From Sphaerisporangium melleum (lineage in GTDB: Bacteria; Actinomycetota; Actinomycetes; Streptosporangiales; Streptosporangiaceae), in NCBI RefSeq assembly GCF_014646695.1, contig NZ_BMNT01000054.1, forward strand, positions 1-46,377: a DNA stretch of 46,377 bases, read 5' to 3'. The position numbers were made by a program, and so were the translations under genes. This document shows positions 1-8,405 of this stretch, piece by piece; positions within the stretch are counted from its first letter, which is position 1; the number at the start of each line of letters is the position of its first letter. The notes below the pieces were generated by a model. The model was not told where the DNA came from and did not search any database. It worked only from the letters and a program-made list of their open reading frames with translations.

Positions 1-170
1 GGGGTGCGGGTGGGCTTCGCGATGGTGGGCTGTCCGCGGATGTTGACCGGGTCGGATGGCGTGGTCGGTGCCGGGATCGCTGTACCGCGACCCGCCCGTC
101 CGGCGCCGATCACATTTGGCACATGGCCGGGGTGCGGAGCCGAGCTCGGTGAACGTATGTGGTCAGTGCG

Positions 171-977
171 CTAGGGAAGATCGAAGGGGAGTTTGATGCC
201 GTTCAGGGCGTCCCCGCAGGGGCAGGCGCGGTCGAGTGGGAGCTCGGCGGCCACTGCGCCGACCAGGGAGCGCATGCGCTCGCTGTTGGCGGCGAAGAAG
301 GCGAACACCTCGTCCTGGGTGACGCCCTCGCCCGCGTCGACACCGGCGTCGTGGTCGGTGACCAGGGCCAGCGGGGTGTAGCACAGCGCCAGCTCGCGGG
401 CGAGGACCGCCTCGGGGTGGCCGGTCATGCCGACGATGGACCATCCGTTGGCGGTGAACCAGCGGGACTCCGCCCGGGTGGAGAAGCGCGGGCCCTCGAT
501 GATGACCAGGGTGCCGCCGTCCACGGCGTTCCAGCCGTCGGCGGTGGCCTTGGAGTAGGCGAGGGCCCGGCCGACCGGGCAGTAGGGGTCGGCGAAGGGC
601 ACATGGACCGCGCCGCCCTCGTCGTAGTAGGTCTGCGCCCGCCCGGAGGTGCGGTCGACCAACTGGTCGGGGAACACCAGGGTGCCCGGGCCGTACTCGG
701 CGCGAAGGGAGCCGACGGCGCTCGGGGCGAGGACCTGGCGCACGCCGAGGGCACGCAGCGCCCAGAGGTTCGCCCGATAGGGGATGCGATGAGGAGGGAA
801 CCGGTGATCGCGGCCGTGCCGGGGCACGAAGGCCACCGTGCGCTCGCCGATGCGCCCGATCGTGATGGTGTCGCTGGGAGGTCCGTACGGGGTGGTGACC
901 TCGACCTCCTCGGCGTCGTCGAGGAGCGAGTAGAACCCCGAGCCGCCGATGACCCCTATGTCCGCTGTCATGACCAT
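171..977 (-). CDS. mtnP: S-methyl-5'-thioadenosine phosphorylase (MTAP)
   Basis: Cytoplasmic phosphorylase that cleaves 5'-methylthioadenosine to adenine and 5-methylthioribose-1-phosphate, feeding methionine salvage. The 268-residue product is normal for the PNP/MTAP family. It opens with GVIGGSGFY, followed by the phosphate/substrate motif RHGRDHRFPPHRIPYRAN near residue 55, the SAVGS segment near 88, and GMTGHPEAVLARE around 182. The Asp of TDHDAG near 207 is the position that selects adenine-type bases. The ATG at 977 is preferred because a TAATCT -10 box ends only 7 nt upstream, implying a leaderless mRNA; an in-frame ATG at 971 is the alternative. The family call is secure. MTA rather than another 6-aminopurine nucleoside as substrate is inferred from these motifs. 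Confidence 0.93.
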   Translation of the reverse strand: MVMTADIGVIGGSGFYSLLDDAEEVEVTTPYGPPSDTITIGRIGERTVAFVPRHGRDHRFPPHRIPYRANLWALRALGVRQVLAPSAVGSLRAEYGPGTLVFPDQLVDRTSGRAQTYYDEGGAVHVPFADPYCPVGRALAYSKATADGWNAVDGGTLVIIEGPRFSTRAESRWFTANGWSIVGMTGHPEAVLARELALCYTPLALVTDHDAGVDAGEGVTQDEVFAFFAANSERMRSLVGAVAAELPLDRACPCGDALNGIKLPFDLP

Positions 978-1014
978 GCGCCAGAGATTAGCGTCCTGGG
1001 GTTCGGGTGGTCAG
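978..1014 (-). promoter_or_regulatory. Candidate leaderless promoter of mtnP
   Basis: On the minus strand CTGACC (1009-1014) is separated by 18 bp from TAATCT (985-990). The hexamer ends 7 nt before the ATG at 977, so transcription would begin at or next to the start codon. No Shine-Dalgarno sequence is visible, which fits leaderless translation. Confidence 0.55.
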
Positions 1015-1331
1015 GGGCGGCGGGACTCTGTGGACAACGCCGCTCAGCGGTGGCGGGTAAGCGGGGTGATCGTCGCCCGTTGGGGCGGTTTGGTGTGGTG
1101 TTGTCTGTGGACGGCGAGCGGCCAGGGGCCGGTCGCGACGCGCGGCCGTGGTGGCGATGGACGGACGGCGGACGAACAACGAGCGGGCGGCCATGGCCTC
1201 GACGCGGCCGGGGACGGCCTGTGCGGGGGCGGTGTGCGGGGTGAGCACAAATTCCGGCCGGGCAGTGTCGCTGTGCACGCCGAGCCGGGCCGGTGACGCG
1301 GACAGCAGGCCTGGGATACGGCTTACGGAAG
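1015..1331. other. Intergenic stretch without a supported gene
   Basis: Short GC-rich frames run through this stretch on both strands, but none has a ribosome binding site, a recognisable domain or coherent codon use. Apart from the mtnP promoter to its left and the terminator hairpin to its right, I see nothing here. Confidence 0.5.
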
Positions 1332-1363
1332 GGGTTGTACGGCTGTCACCGGCCGTACAACCC
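1332..1363 (-). terminator. Stem-loop terminator downstream of the FmdB/Ruc gene
   Basis: A perfect 12-bp inverted repeat, GGGTTGTACGGC and its complement, surrounds an 8-nt loop. It lies 8 bp beyond the stop codon of the zinc-ribbon gene on the minus strand. There is no strong U-run, as is common for actinobacterial terminators. Confidence 0.75.
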
Positions 1364-1371
1364 TGGAGGCG

Positions 1372-1701
1372 TCAGGCGGCGGAGCTGGCCGGGGTGCTCG
1401 TCGAGGTGGTCTCCTTCTTCGCCGGGGTGCTGGACCCCGAGTCGGACGACCCGCTGGTGGAAGTCGACGAACCGCTGGAGCCGGTCGAAGTGCTCGTGGT
1501 CGTGGAGGTCGTCGAGGAACCGGAGGAGCGGTTGTCCGTCCGGTAGAAGCCCGAGCCCTTGAACACGATGCCGACGGCCGAGAACACCTTGCGCAGCTGA
1601 CCCTGGCAGTTCGGGCAGGTGGTCAGCGGGTCATCGGTGAAACGCTGGACGACCTCGAGCCCTTCACCGCAAGCGGTACAGGCGTACTGGTAGGTGGGCA
1701 C
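1372..1701 (-). CDS. ruc: FmdB-family zinc-ribbon protein, Ruc-like redox-regulated chaperone
   Basis: The 109-residue product has an N-terminal zinc ribbon with two CxxC pairs (CTAC at 8-11 and CPNC at 31-34 by eye). The conserved segment KVFSAVGIVFKGSGFYRTD follows, then a low-complexity Ser/Thr-rich tail of about 45 residues. This architecture matches M. tuberculosis Rv0991c (Ruc), which is described as a chaperone activated by oxidation with a disordered tail. Rv0991c also sits next to 5-FCL, galU and moeA1, as this gene nearly does. GTG 1701 has GGAGGAG 4 nt upstream. A CIRCE-like HrcA operator lies about 40 bp upstream, again as reported for the mycobacterial gene. The domain call is secure; the chaperone role is transferred from the orthologue. 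Confidence 0.85.
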   Translation of the reverse strand: MPTYQYACTACGEGLEVVQRFTDDPLTTCPNCQGQLRKVFSAVGIVFKGSGFYRTDNRSSGSSTTSTTTSTSTGSSGSSTSTSGSSDSGSSTPAKKETTSTSTPASSAA

Positions 1702-1741
1702 GCGCTCCTCCTCGATATGGCTCAGTCCGGCTCGTCGCCGA

Positions 1742-1768
1742 TTGGCACTCTACCGTTGCGACTGCTAA
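1742..1768 (-). promoter_or_regulatory. CIRCE-like operator (HrcA binding site) upstream of ruc
   Basis: TTGGCACTC, exactly 9 nt, then GACTGCTAA. The CIRCE consensus is TTAGCACTC-N9-GAGTGCTAA, so each 9-nt arm has a single mismatch and the spacer is exact. Read toward the gene, the element includes TAGAGT, a plausible -10 box, so bound HrcA would occlude the promoter. This predicts heat-shock derepression. Confidence 0.8.
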
Positions 1769-1932
1769 TGGTACGCAGCCGATTAGGCTAAACGCCACCC
1801 GAAGGACTTCTAATCCCTGTGATCGGCGGCTCAGTGGGGGCGCCCCGATCGTCCCGCAGGGGTGCCGAGCCGAGACGGCCCGGCTCATCCTGGCCGATGG
1901 CGGCCGCTGCCGTAGCACGCGCGGCGCCCGGG

Positions 1933-2565
1933 CCTGCCAGGGAAGGTACCCGAGATGACACGCTGCCGTACCGGCCGGCGAGCTCCAGCACGGCGGGGTT
2001 TCGTCCTGGCCGGGCGGCCACGATCGTGGTTGCCGGTGCGAAGGCGGTGCTCGTGCCTGCCGGAGGAGGTACCCGCGATGCCACGTCGCTGTACCGGCCG
2101 GCGAGCTTCCGGCATGGCGGGGTTTCGTCCTGGCCGGGCGGCCACGATCATGGTTGCCGGGTTGAAGGCGGTGCTCGTGCCTGCCGGAGGAGGTACCCGC
2201 GATGCCACGTCGCTGTACCGGCCGGCGAGCTTCCGGCATGGCGGGGTTTCGTCCTGGCCGGGCGGCCGCGATCATGGTTGCCGGTGCGAAGGCGGTGCTC
2301 GTGCCTGCCGGGGAAGGTGCCCGAGATGCCACGTCGCCGTACCAGGCGGCGAGCTTTCGGCACAGGTTTCGTGCCGGCCGGGCGGTCACGATCACCGAAC
2401 GCGGTGCTCGTGTTCGCTGGGGAAGGTATTCGAGACGAAGGGCACTCGCCGTGCTGCCGTACCGGCCGGTGAGCTCCCGGTACGGCGAGGTTCATGCCGG
2501 CCGGTGGGGTCTCCGAGGCGATCATGGCCGGTTGGGCCGAACGCGGTGTTCAGTGCTCGGTCGCC
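1933..2565. repeat. Degenerate tandem repeat array, period about 124 bp
   Basis: Units begin near 1933, 2056, 2180, 2304 and 2413. Spacings are 123, 124 and 124 bp, then a shortened 109-bp unit, then a longer degenerate one. The units at 2056 and 2180 differ at only a few positions; flanking units decay, with a trace of a unit before 1933. The period is not a multiple of 3, so the open frames across the array change frame with each unit and are unlikely to be genes. The part of the unit containing GGTACGGCGA (read on the minus strand) also occurs at the 3' end of the neighbouring antiporter gene (about 2597-2655). The array fills most of the 912-bp gap between 1702 and 2613. Confidence 0.85.
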
Positions 2566-2613
2566 AACGCCATCCCCGACGACGGCGTGGCCGAAGGCTT
2601 GCCGGGGAGAAGG

Positions 2614-4116
2614 TCATTCGCCGCGTTCGCCGTACCAGCCGGCAAGCTTGCCGCGCCGGTTGACGGCGCGCAGGCGGCGTTCGACGACCTGTCTGCACGC
2701 GGCCGTGGTGACCACGAGCAACTGGTCGTCGATGCGTAGCTGCGTGGTGGGTTCGGGCACGAACGAGCGCCCTTCCCGTACGACCATGGTCACGGCGGCG
2801 TCGACCGGCAGGCGGAGCTCGAAGATCTCGACGCCGTTCAGCAGGGAACCCGGCGGGATGTGGACCTGCAGCAGGTCGGCGTTGAGCTCCTCCAGCGGCG
2901 CCGCCTCGACGCCGAGGTCGCGCGCCTCCGCCGGTGCGCTCACCTTGAGCACGCGGGCCAGGAACGGCAGCGTCGGCCCCTGCACCATGGTGAAGACGAT
3001 CACGATGACGAAGACCTCGTTGAAGACGCCCTTCGCCCCGACGAGCCCGGTCGCCCAGGGGATGGTGGCCAGCACGATGGGCACCGCGCCGCGCAGACCG
3101 GCCCAGGACAGGAAGGCCTGTTCGCGCCAGGAGAGCCGGTCGAACCCGGACAGGCGGACGATCAGGGCGGAGACCACCACCGACATCGGGCGGGCGAGCA
3201 GCAGCAGGACCAGTCCGACGATCAGGCCGGGGATCACCATGCGGGGCAGTTCGAACGGGCTGGCGAGCACGCCGAGCATGACGAACAGGCCGATCTGTGC
3301 CAGCCACGCCGCCCCCTCGGAGAAGGCTCTGGTGGGCACCCGGTGCGGCAGTCGCATGTTGCCGAGCACCAGCGTGGCGAGGTAGACGGCGAGGAAGCCG
3401 CTGCCGTGCAGCAGCGTCGCGCCGCTGTAGGCGACGAAGGCGAGGGCGAGCACGGCGATCGGGTACAGGCCGGAGGCCGGCAGCGCGACCCGGCGCAGGG
3501 CGTAGCCGCCGAGCGGGCCGACGGCGAGGCCGACCGCGCTGCCCACGGCGAGTTCGAACCCGGCGTCCAGCACCACGTGCCCGACACTCGGCAGGGGCGT
3601 GGTGACGCTGCTCAGCATGACCACGACGATGACCGTCGGCGCGTCGTTGAACCCGGACTCGGCCTCCAGGATGCCGGAGAGCCGTTCCGGGAGGGGCAGG
3701 CGGCGCAGGACGGAGAAGACCGCGGCGGCGTCGGTGGAGGCGAGCACGGCGCCGAGCAGCAGGGCCGTACGCCAGTCCATGGCGAGCAGCCAGTGCACGG
3801 TGGCGGCCAGTACGACGATGCTCACGGCGACGCCGATGGTGGCCAGCACGATCGCGGACGGGACGGCCCGGCGTACGTGCCCCCAGTTGGTGGTCAGGCC
3901 ACCCTCGGCGAGGATCACCGCGAGGGCCGCGAGGCCGATCTGCTGGGCGACCGCGGCGTTCTCGAACTGGAGCCCGAACCCGGCCTCGCCGAGCAGCAGC
4001 CCGAGCCCGAGGTAGATCAGCAGGCTGGGGAGCCCGGTGCGGTGCGCGATGCGTACCGATGCGATGGCGGCGATCACGACGACCGAGGCAAGGAGCAACC
4101 AGAGATCGAGATCCAC
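2614..4116 (-). CDS. Potassium/proton antiporter, CPA1/NhaP2 type with C-terminal TrkA-C domain
   Basis: Integral membrane antiporter of about 500 residues. About 12 hydrophobic segments span residues 1-385, including the ASTDAAAVFSVLR and ESGFNDAPTVI motifs typical of the CPA1 ion-binding core. A soluble RCK/TrkA-C domain follows at about residues 405-480 (LLQVHIPPGSLLNGVEIFELRLP). The track's ATG at 4146 lacks a ribosome site. GTG 4116 (VDLDLWLLLAS) has a G-rich Shine-Dalgarno just upstream and is preferred. Cation identity (K+ versus Na+) is inferred from the TrkA-C domain and not proven. The last 20 or so codons overlap sequence related to the downstream 124-bp repeat array, so the C-terminal tail may be repeat-derived. 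Confidence 0.85.
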   Translation of the reverse strand: MDLDLWLLLASVVVIAAIASVRIAHRTGLPSLLIYLGLGLLLGEAGFGLQFENAAVAQQIGLAALAVILAEGGLTTNWGHVRRAVPSAIVLATIGVAVSIVVLAATVHWLLAMDWRTALLLGAVLASTDAAAVFSVLRRLPLPERLSGILEAESGFNDAPTVIVVVMLSSVTTPLPSVGHVVLDAGFELAVGSAVGLAVGPLGGYALRRVALPASGLYPIAVLALAFVAYSGATLLHGSGFLAVYLATLVLGNMRLPHRVPTRAFSEGAAWLAQIGLFVMLGVLASPFELPRMVIPGLIVGLVLLLLARPMSVVVSALIVRLSGFDRLSWREQAFLSWAGLRGAVPIVLATIPWATGLVGAKGVFNEVFVIVIVFTMVQGPTLPFLARVLKVSAPAEARDLGVEAAPLEELNADLLQVHIPPGSLLNGVEIFELRLPVDAAVTMVVREGRSFVPEPTTQLRIDDQLLVVTTAACRQVVERRLRAVNRRGKLAGWYGERGE

Positions 4117-4212
4117 CGGCCCCCCTTCCGCGATTTTCCGTCCCATTCTGTCGTATTCGGATAGGCCACTACCAAGGGCAACAGCTATGAGCTACCGTCA
4201 CACCCGACACAG

Positions 4213-5421
4213 ATGGTGCTGCACAACAGGTTTCAGGTGACGAAATTGGCCGACGACACTTCCCCGGTTCTGGCGAACGCGAGGAAGGACGATCTCGTCG
4301 ACGGCGAGGAGGCCGCCCGGTCGGGGCCGCTCGAACCGGCCCGGGTGCCCGGGGGCGCCGAGTCGCCTGAGATGTCCGGGTCCGCCGAGCCGGACGGTCT
4401 GCTCGGTGGGGTACGGACGTCGGAGGCGCCCCGGCCGCCGAGGAAGCGGCGGCTGTTACGCCGGCTGTTGATCGTGGCCGTGCTGCTCGTCACCATGGTG
4501 GTCGCCACGGGGTTCGCGGTGGTGATGGAGCGTCAGATCACGCTCAATGGCAATATCGAGCGTATCCCTGGAGCGTTCCCCGAGGAGGCGGGACGTCCGG
4601 CCAGGTCGGTGGGGGACGCGCAGAACTGGCTGCTCATCGGTTCGGACAAGCGTCCGGGCGAGTCGGGGAGCCAGCGGGCCGACACCATCATGATCGTTCA
4701 CGTTCCGGCCGACCGGGCACGTCTCACCCTCATCGGCATCCCTCGCGACTCATATGTCCGCATTCCCGGCCGCGGCAACAACAAGATCAACGCGGCGTAC
4801 GCCTTCGGCGGGCCGAAGCTGCTGATCAAAACCGTGGAAGACCTCACGAAGGTCCGCATCGACCATTTCGCGGCGCTGGACTTCAAGGGGTTCGTCGCGA
4901 TGACGCGAGTCATCGGCGGTGTCGACGTCTACGTCGCGCGCGAGGTGTACGACCCGGCCAACAAGGTCACCTGGCCGCAGGGCATGGTCCACCTGGAAGG
5001 GGAGAAGGCGCTGCTGTTCGTCCGGCAGAGGTACAACCTGCCGGGTGGCGACTTCGACCGGATCAAGCGGCAGCAGGCGTTCGTGGGCGCGCTCGGCAAG
5101 AAGATCATCAGCCGGGAGCTGCTGACCGACCCGCTCAAGCTGAACGACTTCCTGGAGGCGCTCACCCGCGCCGTCAGCGTCGACAGCGGTGTGTCGCTCG
5201 GCACCCTGCGCGACCTGGCGCTGGAGCTGCGCGACATCCGTCCGGACACCGTCGACTCGGCCACGGTGCCGACGCTCGGCAGCGCCATGGTCAAGGGTGC
5301 CAGCGTCGTCCGCCTGGACAGGAAGGCCGGCCGGAGCCTGTTCCAGGCGGTACGCGACGACGCGCTGGAGGAGTACTTCGACCAGAACGGCGGGCTGAAC
5401 GACCTGCGCATCCTCCCCTGA
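4213..5421 (+). CDS. LytR-CpsA-Psr (LCP) family cell-wall ligase
   Basis: Membrane-anchored phosphotransferase family that attaches lipid-linked glycopolymers to peptidoglycan. A cytoplasmic acidic N-terminal region of about 80 residues precedes one transmembrane helix (about 84-105). The extracytoplasmic LCP domain follows: LIGSDKRPG, RADTIMIVHV, LIGIPRDSYVRIPG, NKINAAYAFGG, and a later FVRQRYNLPGGDFDRIKRQQ, with the conserved Arg and Asp residues present. At 402 residues it is full length. ATG 4213 is used here; GTG 4237 is an alternative and neither has a clear Shine-Dalgarno. There is an in-frame TTA codon at 4456-4458. It is divergent from the antiporter. The polymer transferred cannot be told from sequence. 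Confidence 0.9.
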   Translation: MVLHNRFQVTKLADDTSPVLANARKDDLVDGEEAARSGPLEPARVPGGAESPEMSGSAEPDGLLGGVRTSEAPRPPRKRRLLRRLLIVAVLLVTMVVATGFAVVMERQITLNGNIERIPGAFPEEAGRPARSVGDAQNWLLIGSDKRPGESGSQRADTIMIVHVPADRARLTLIGIPRDSYVRIPGRGNNKINAAYAFGGPKLLIKTVEDLTKVRIDHFAALDFKGFVAMTRVIGGVDVYVAREVYDPANKVTWPQGMVHLEGEKALLFVRQRYNLPGGDFDRIKRQQAFVGALGKKIISRELLTDPLKLNDFLEALTRAVSVDSGVSLGTLRDLALELRDIRPDTVDSATVPTLGSAMVKGASVVRLDRKAGRSLFQAVRDDALEEYFDQNGGLNDLRILP

Positions 5422-5469
5422 ACCCGGCCTCGCGGGAAACTCCGTACGGCCGGTCGCCGCGGGCGCCCG

Positions 5470-6069
5470 TCACACCGGCTCCGATCCGCCGCCGGCTCGC
5501 ACGGTCGTCCCGAAGGTGACGATGCCGGAGGGGAGAGCGGCCATCGAGACCGGCACGTCGTGCGGCTCGGCGGGAACCCCGTCGATCAGCTCGCCCTCGT
5601 GCAGCAGCGCCACCGTCGGCACGTTCGGCCCGACCCGCGCCAGCGCCCGGTCGTAGGAGCCGCCGCCCCGCCCGAGCCGGACGCCGGTGGACCTGTCCAC
5701 GGCCAGCGCGGGCACGATGACCAGCGCCGCCGTGCGGATCGCGTCGACACCGCGCCGGACGTCCACCGGCTCCATCAGCCCGCGTGGCCCCGGAGCCACC
5801 GAATCGGGGCCGTCGTAGACCGCCCAGTCAAGGTCGTTGTCAGGCCGCAGCACCGGCAGCATGACGGTCGCGCCGTGTTTCCACAACGCGAAGATCAAGC
5901 CCTGCGTCGCGGGCTCGGTGCCCATGGACCAATAACACGCCACCAACCCAGCCATCTGCACCCAAGGCCGGTCGAGTAGCGTTTCCCTGATCGCAGTCGC
6001 CGGGCCGCGCGGATCGGTGAGCTCTTCTCGCGCGGCGACGATCTTCCGGCGCAGCTCCGCTTTGTCCAC
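5470..6069 (-). CDS. 5-formyltetrahydrofolate cyclo-ligase
   Basis: ATP-dependent conversion of 5-formyl-THF to 5,10-methenyl-THF in one-carbon metabolism. The 199-residue product has the N-terminal KAELRRKIVAAREEL helix, CYWSMGTEP near 50, the Rossmann-like core, and the family signature LGRGGGSYDRAL near 145 that binds phosphate. The reading frame stays open far upstream through galU, but the real start is GTG 6069, with GGAGG 5 nt before it; ATG 6081 is the alternative. It is divergent from galU with a 24-bp gap, the same arrangement as Rv0992c/Rv0993. Confidence 0.93.
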   Translation of the reverse strand: MDKAELRRKIVAAREELTDPRGPATAIRETLLDRPWVQMAGLVACYWSMGTEPATQGLIFALWKHGATVMLPVLRPDNDLDWAVYDGPDSVAPGPRGLMEPVDVRRGVDAIRTAALVIVPALAVDRSTGVRLGRGGGSYDRALARVGPNVPTVALLHEGELIDGVPAEPHDVPVSMAALPSGIVTFGTTVRAGGGSEPV

Positions 6070-6093
6070 ACGGCCCTCCATTAAGGTGCATTC

Positions 6094-6999
6094 ATGGCTG
6101 ACTTCGATCCAGTGACGAAAGTTGTCATCCCCGCCGCCGGTCTGGGCACTCGATTCCTCCCGGCGACCAAGGCGACTCCCAAAGAGATGCTCCCGATCGT
6201 CGACAAGCCGGCCATCCAGTATGTCGTCGAGGAGGCCGTCTCCGTCGGGCTCCTCGACGTCCTCCTGGTCACCGGCCGGAACAAGCGTTCCATCGAGGAC
6301 CACTTCGACAGAGCGTACGAACTGGAAGAGGTCCTCGCCGCCAAGGGCGACGACGAGCGCCTGTCGCAGGTGCTCGAGCCGGTGGAGATCGCCGCGCTGC
6401 ACTACGTACGCCAGGGTGAGCCCAAGGGCCTCGGGCACGCCGTCCTGTGCGCGAAGCAGCACGTCGGAGGGCATCCCTTCGCCTGTCTGCTCGGCGACGA
6501 CCTGATCGACCCGCGCGACCACCTGCTCAAGCGCATGATCGAGGTACGCAACACCTACGGCGGCAGCGTCGTCGCGCTCATGGAGGTCCCCAAGGAGCAG
6601 GTCTCCCTGTACGGCTGCGCCGAGATCGCGCCGACCTCCGAGGACGACGTCGTCCGGGTCACCGGCCTGGTCGAGAAGCCGCCCGCCGACGAGGCGCCGT
6701 CCAACTGGGCGGTCATCGGACGGTACGTGATCGACCCCGCCGTGTTCGAGGTGCTGGAGAACACCGAGCCGGGACGCGGCGGCGAGATCCAGCTCACCGA
6801 CGCCCTGCTGGAACTGGCCGGGCGTTCCACCGACGAAGGCGGCCCGGTCCACGGAGTGCTGTTCCGCGGGCGCCGGTACGACACCGGCAACAAGCTCGAC
6901 TACCTGCGGACGGTCGTCCAGTTCGCCGCCGAGCGTCCCGATCTGGGGCCGGAGTTCACCTCCTGGCTCCGCGAGTTCCTGGACGGGATCTCCGAGTAA
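6094..6999 (+). CDS. galU: UTP-glucose-1-phosphate uridylyltransferase
   Basis: Makes UDP-glucose from UTP and glucose-1-phosphate for cell-wall and polysaccharide precursors. At 301 residues it is the usual bacterial GalU length. The nucleotide-binding signature AAGLGTRFLPATKATPKEM lies near residues 13-31, followed by IVDKPAIQYVVEEA, the GQGEPKGLGHAV-like segment (here RQGEPKGLGHAVLCA), LLGDDLI, and the C-terminal YDTGNKLDYL. AAGG lies 7 nt before ATG 6094. It is the first gene of a rightward group leading to glp. Confidence 0.96.
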   Translation: MADFDPVTKVVIPAAGLGTRFLPATKATPKEMLPIVDKPAIQYVVEEAVSVGLLDVLLVTGRNKRSIEDHFDRAYELEEVLAAKGDDERLSQVLEPVEIAALHYVRQGEPKGLGHAVLCAKQHVGGHPFACLLGDDLIDPRDHLLKRMIEVRNTYGGSVVALMEVPKEQVSLYGCAEIAPTSEDDVVRVTGLVEKPPADEAPSNWAVIGRYVIDPAVFEVLENTEPGRGGEIQLTDALLELAGRSTDEGGPVHGVLFRGRRYDTGNKLDYLRTVVQFAAERPDLGPEFTSWLREFLDGISE

Positions 7000-7028
7000 C
7001 GCACGGGCACGTCGGCAGCTAGACGCGG

Positions 7029-7062
7029 ACCCGGGCCCGGCCATGCCGGGACCCGGGCCCGG
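7029..7062 (+). terminator. Possible stem-loop between galU and glp
   Basis: CCCGGC-CAT-GCCGGG extends outward through a bulged A into a second CCCGGG pairing, giving a stem of about 12 bp. Seen another way, it is a direct duplication of GACCCGGGCCCGG at 7028 and 7050. It could attenuate read-through from galU into glp; no U-run follows. Confidence 0.45.
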
Positions 7063-7102
7063 ATTCACCGAGCATCGAGGCGACAGGTGAGGGATGGATG
7101 CG

Positions 7103-8326
7103 ATGAAGACGGTTGACGCACATCTGGCCGACATCCTCCGCGTGGTCCGCCCGCTCGATCCCGTGCGGCTGGACCTGGAGGACGCCCTCGGCTCGGTGCT
7201 GGCCGAGGACGTCGCGTCGCCCGTCGCGCTGCCCCCGTTCGACAACTCCGCGATGGACGGCTACGCCGTACGGGCGGGGGACGTCGCGGGAGCGAGCGAG
7301 GACGCGCCCGTGGTGCTGCCGGTGACCGTCGACGTGGCCGCGGGGGACACCTCCCACCGGGTCGTCGAGCCCGGCTCGGTCACCCGCATCATGACCGGGG
7401 CGCCGGTGCCCGAGGGCGCCGACGCCGTGGTCCCGGTCGAGTGGACCGACGGCGGCACGGTGAAGGTCGCGATCCGCCGGCCGCCCCAGGCCGGCAACGC
7501 GATCCGCAGATCCGGAGAGGATGTACGGGCGGGCGACGTGGTGCTCACCGCCGGCACGGTCATCGGCCCGGCGCAGCTCGGCATCCTCGCCGGGGTGGGC
7601 CGGCGTGCCGTGCTCGCCCACCCGCGGCCCCGCGTGGTGGTCCTGTCCACCGGCACCGAGCTGGTCGAGCCGGGGACGCCGCTCGGGCACGGCCAGATCT
7701 GGGAGTCCAACAGCTACACCCTCGTCGCGGCCGTACGGCAGGCGGGCGGGGAGGCGTTCCGGCGCGGCGCCGTCGGGGACGACCCCGGCGCCTTCTCCGC
7801 GACCCTGGATGCCCTGCTCGGCGAGGCGGACGCCGTCATCACCAGCGGCGGCATCTCCATGGGCGCGTACGAGCCGGTCAAGGAGGCGCTGTCGGCGCTG
7901 GGCACCGTCCGGTTCGAGAAGGTGGCCATGCAGCCGGGCATGCCGCAGGGCTTCGGCGTGCTCGGCGAGCGCCGCGTGCCGATCTTCACTCTGCCCGGCA
8001 ACCCGGTGTCGGCGTACGTCTCGTTCGTGCTGTACGTGAAACCGGCGCTGGCGAGGATGCGCGGGCTGCCCGCCGGTCCGCCCGCCATGGTCACCGCGAT
8101 CTGCGGCTCGGCGCTGCGCTCGCCGGCCGGCCGGCGGTCCTTCCTGCGCGGTGTGCTGACCCCGGCGGCCCCCGGCGGCGGTCCGGCGGGCCCTACGGTG
8201 TCGCCCGTACACGGGCAGGGCTCGCACCAGCTCGCCGCGCTCGCCGGGGCGAACGCCCTGATCATGGTGCCCGAGGACGTCACCGAGCTGCCCGAAGGCG
8301 CGCCGGTGGAGGTGATCCCGCTGTGA
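7103..8326 (+). CDS. glp: Glp / MoeA-family molybdopterin molybdotransferase (gephyrin-like)
   Basis: MoeA-fold protein of 407 residues. The domains can be followed by FDNSAMDGYAV near 50, RIMTGAPVPEGADAVV near 95, the MPT-binding core STGTELV with WESNSY near 200, TSGGISMGAYE near 250, LPGNPVSAYVSF near 300, and a C-terminal beta-barrel. It could insert molybdate into molybdopterin, fitting moaC and mogA immediately downstream. In corynebacteria the orthologue in this same locus (Glp) binds FtsZ and the membrane receptor GlpR, whose counterpart lies at 10375. GGTGAGGG ends at 7093, directly abutting ATG 7094 but 9 nt before ATG 7103, so 7103 is preferred. Confidence 0.9.
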   Translation: MKTVDAHLADILRVVRPLDPVRLDLEDALGSVLAEDVASPVALPPFDNSAMDGYAVRAGDVAGASEDAPVVLPVTVDVAAGDTSHRVVEPGSVTRIMTGAPVPEGADAVVPVEWTDGGTVKVAIRRPPQAGNAIRRSGEDVRAGDVVLTAGTVIGPAQLGILAGVGRRAVLAHPRPRVVVLSTGTELVEPGTPLGHGQIWESNSYTLVAAVRQAGGEAFRRGAVGDDPGAFSATLDALLGEADAVITSGGISMGAYEPVKEALSALGTVRFEKVAMQPGMPQGFGVLGERRVPIFTLPGNPVSAYVSFVLYVKPALARMRGLPAGPPAMVTAICGSALRSPAGRRSFLRGVLTPAAPGGGPAGPTVSPVHGQGSHQLAALAGANALIMVPEDVTELPEGAPVEVIPL

Positions 8327-8405
8327 GCTGCGGACATCCGAACGTGGATGGGGCGGGACATGGCGCCGGCCCCGCTGTGAACGACGATCGTGGAGGCGAT
8401 GCGCG

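Noticed and set aside
1933-2565. CRISPR array
   Set aside because: Whole 124-bp units repeat; there are no short identical repeats alternating with unique spacers, and no cas genes.
1664-2663. Long overlapping ORFs on both strands across 1664-2663
   Set aside because: They are made of the 124-bp repeat, whose period is not a multiple of 3, so the frame shifts at every unit. No ribosome sites or domains are present.
5470-7245. A 591-residue minus-strand ORF extending 5-FCL back through galU
   Set aside because: The upstream part is the antisense shadow of galU. A GGAGG-GTG start at 6069 gives a normal-length cyclo-ligase.
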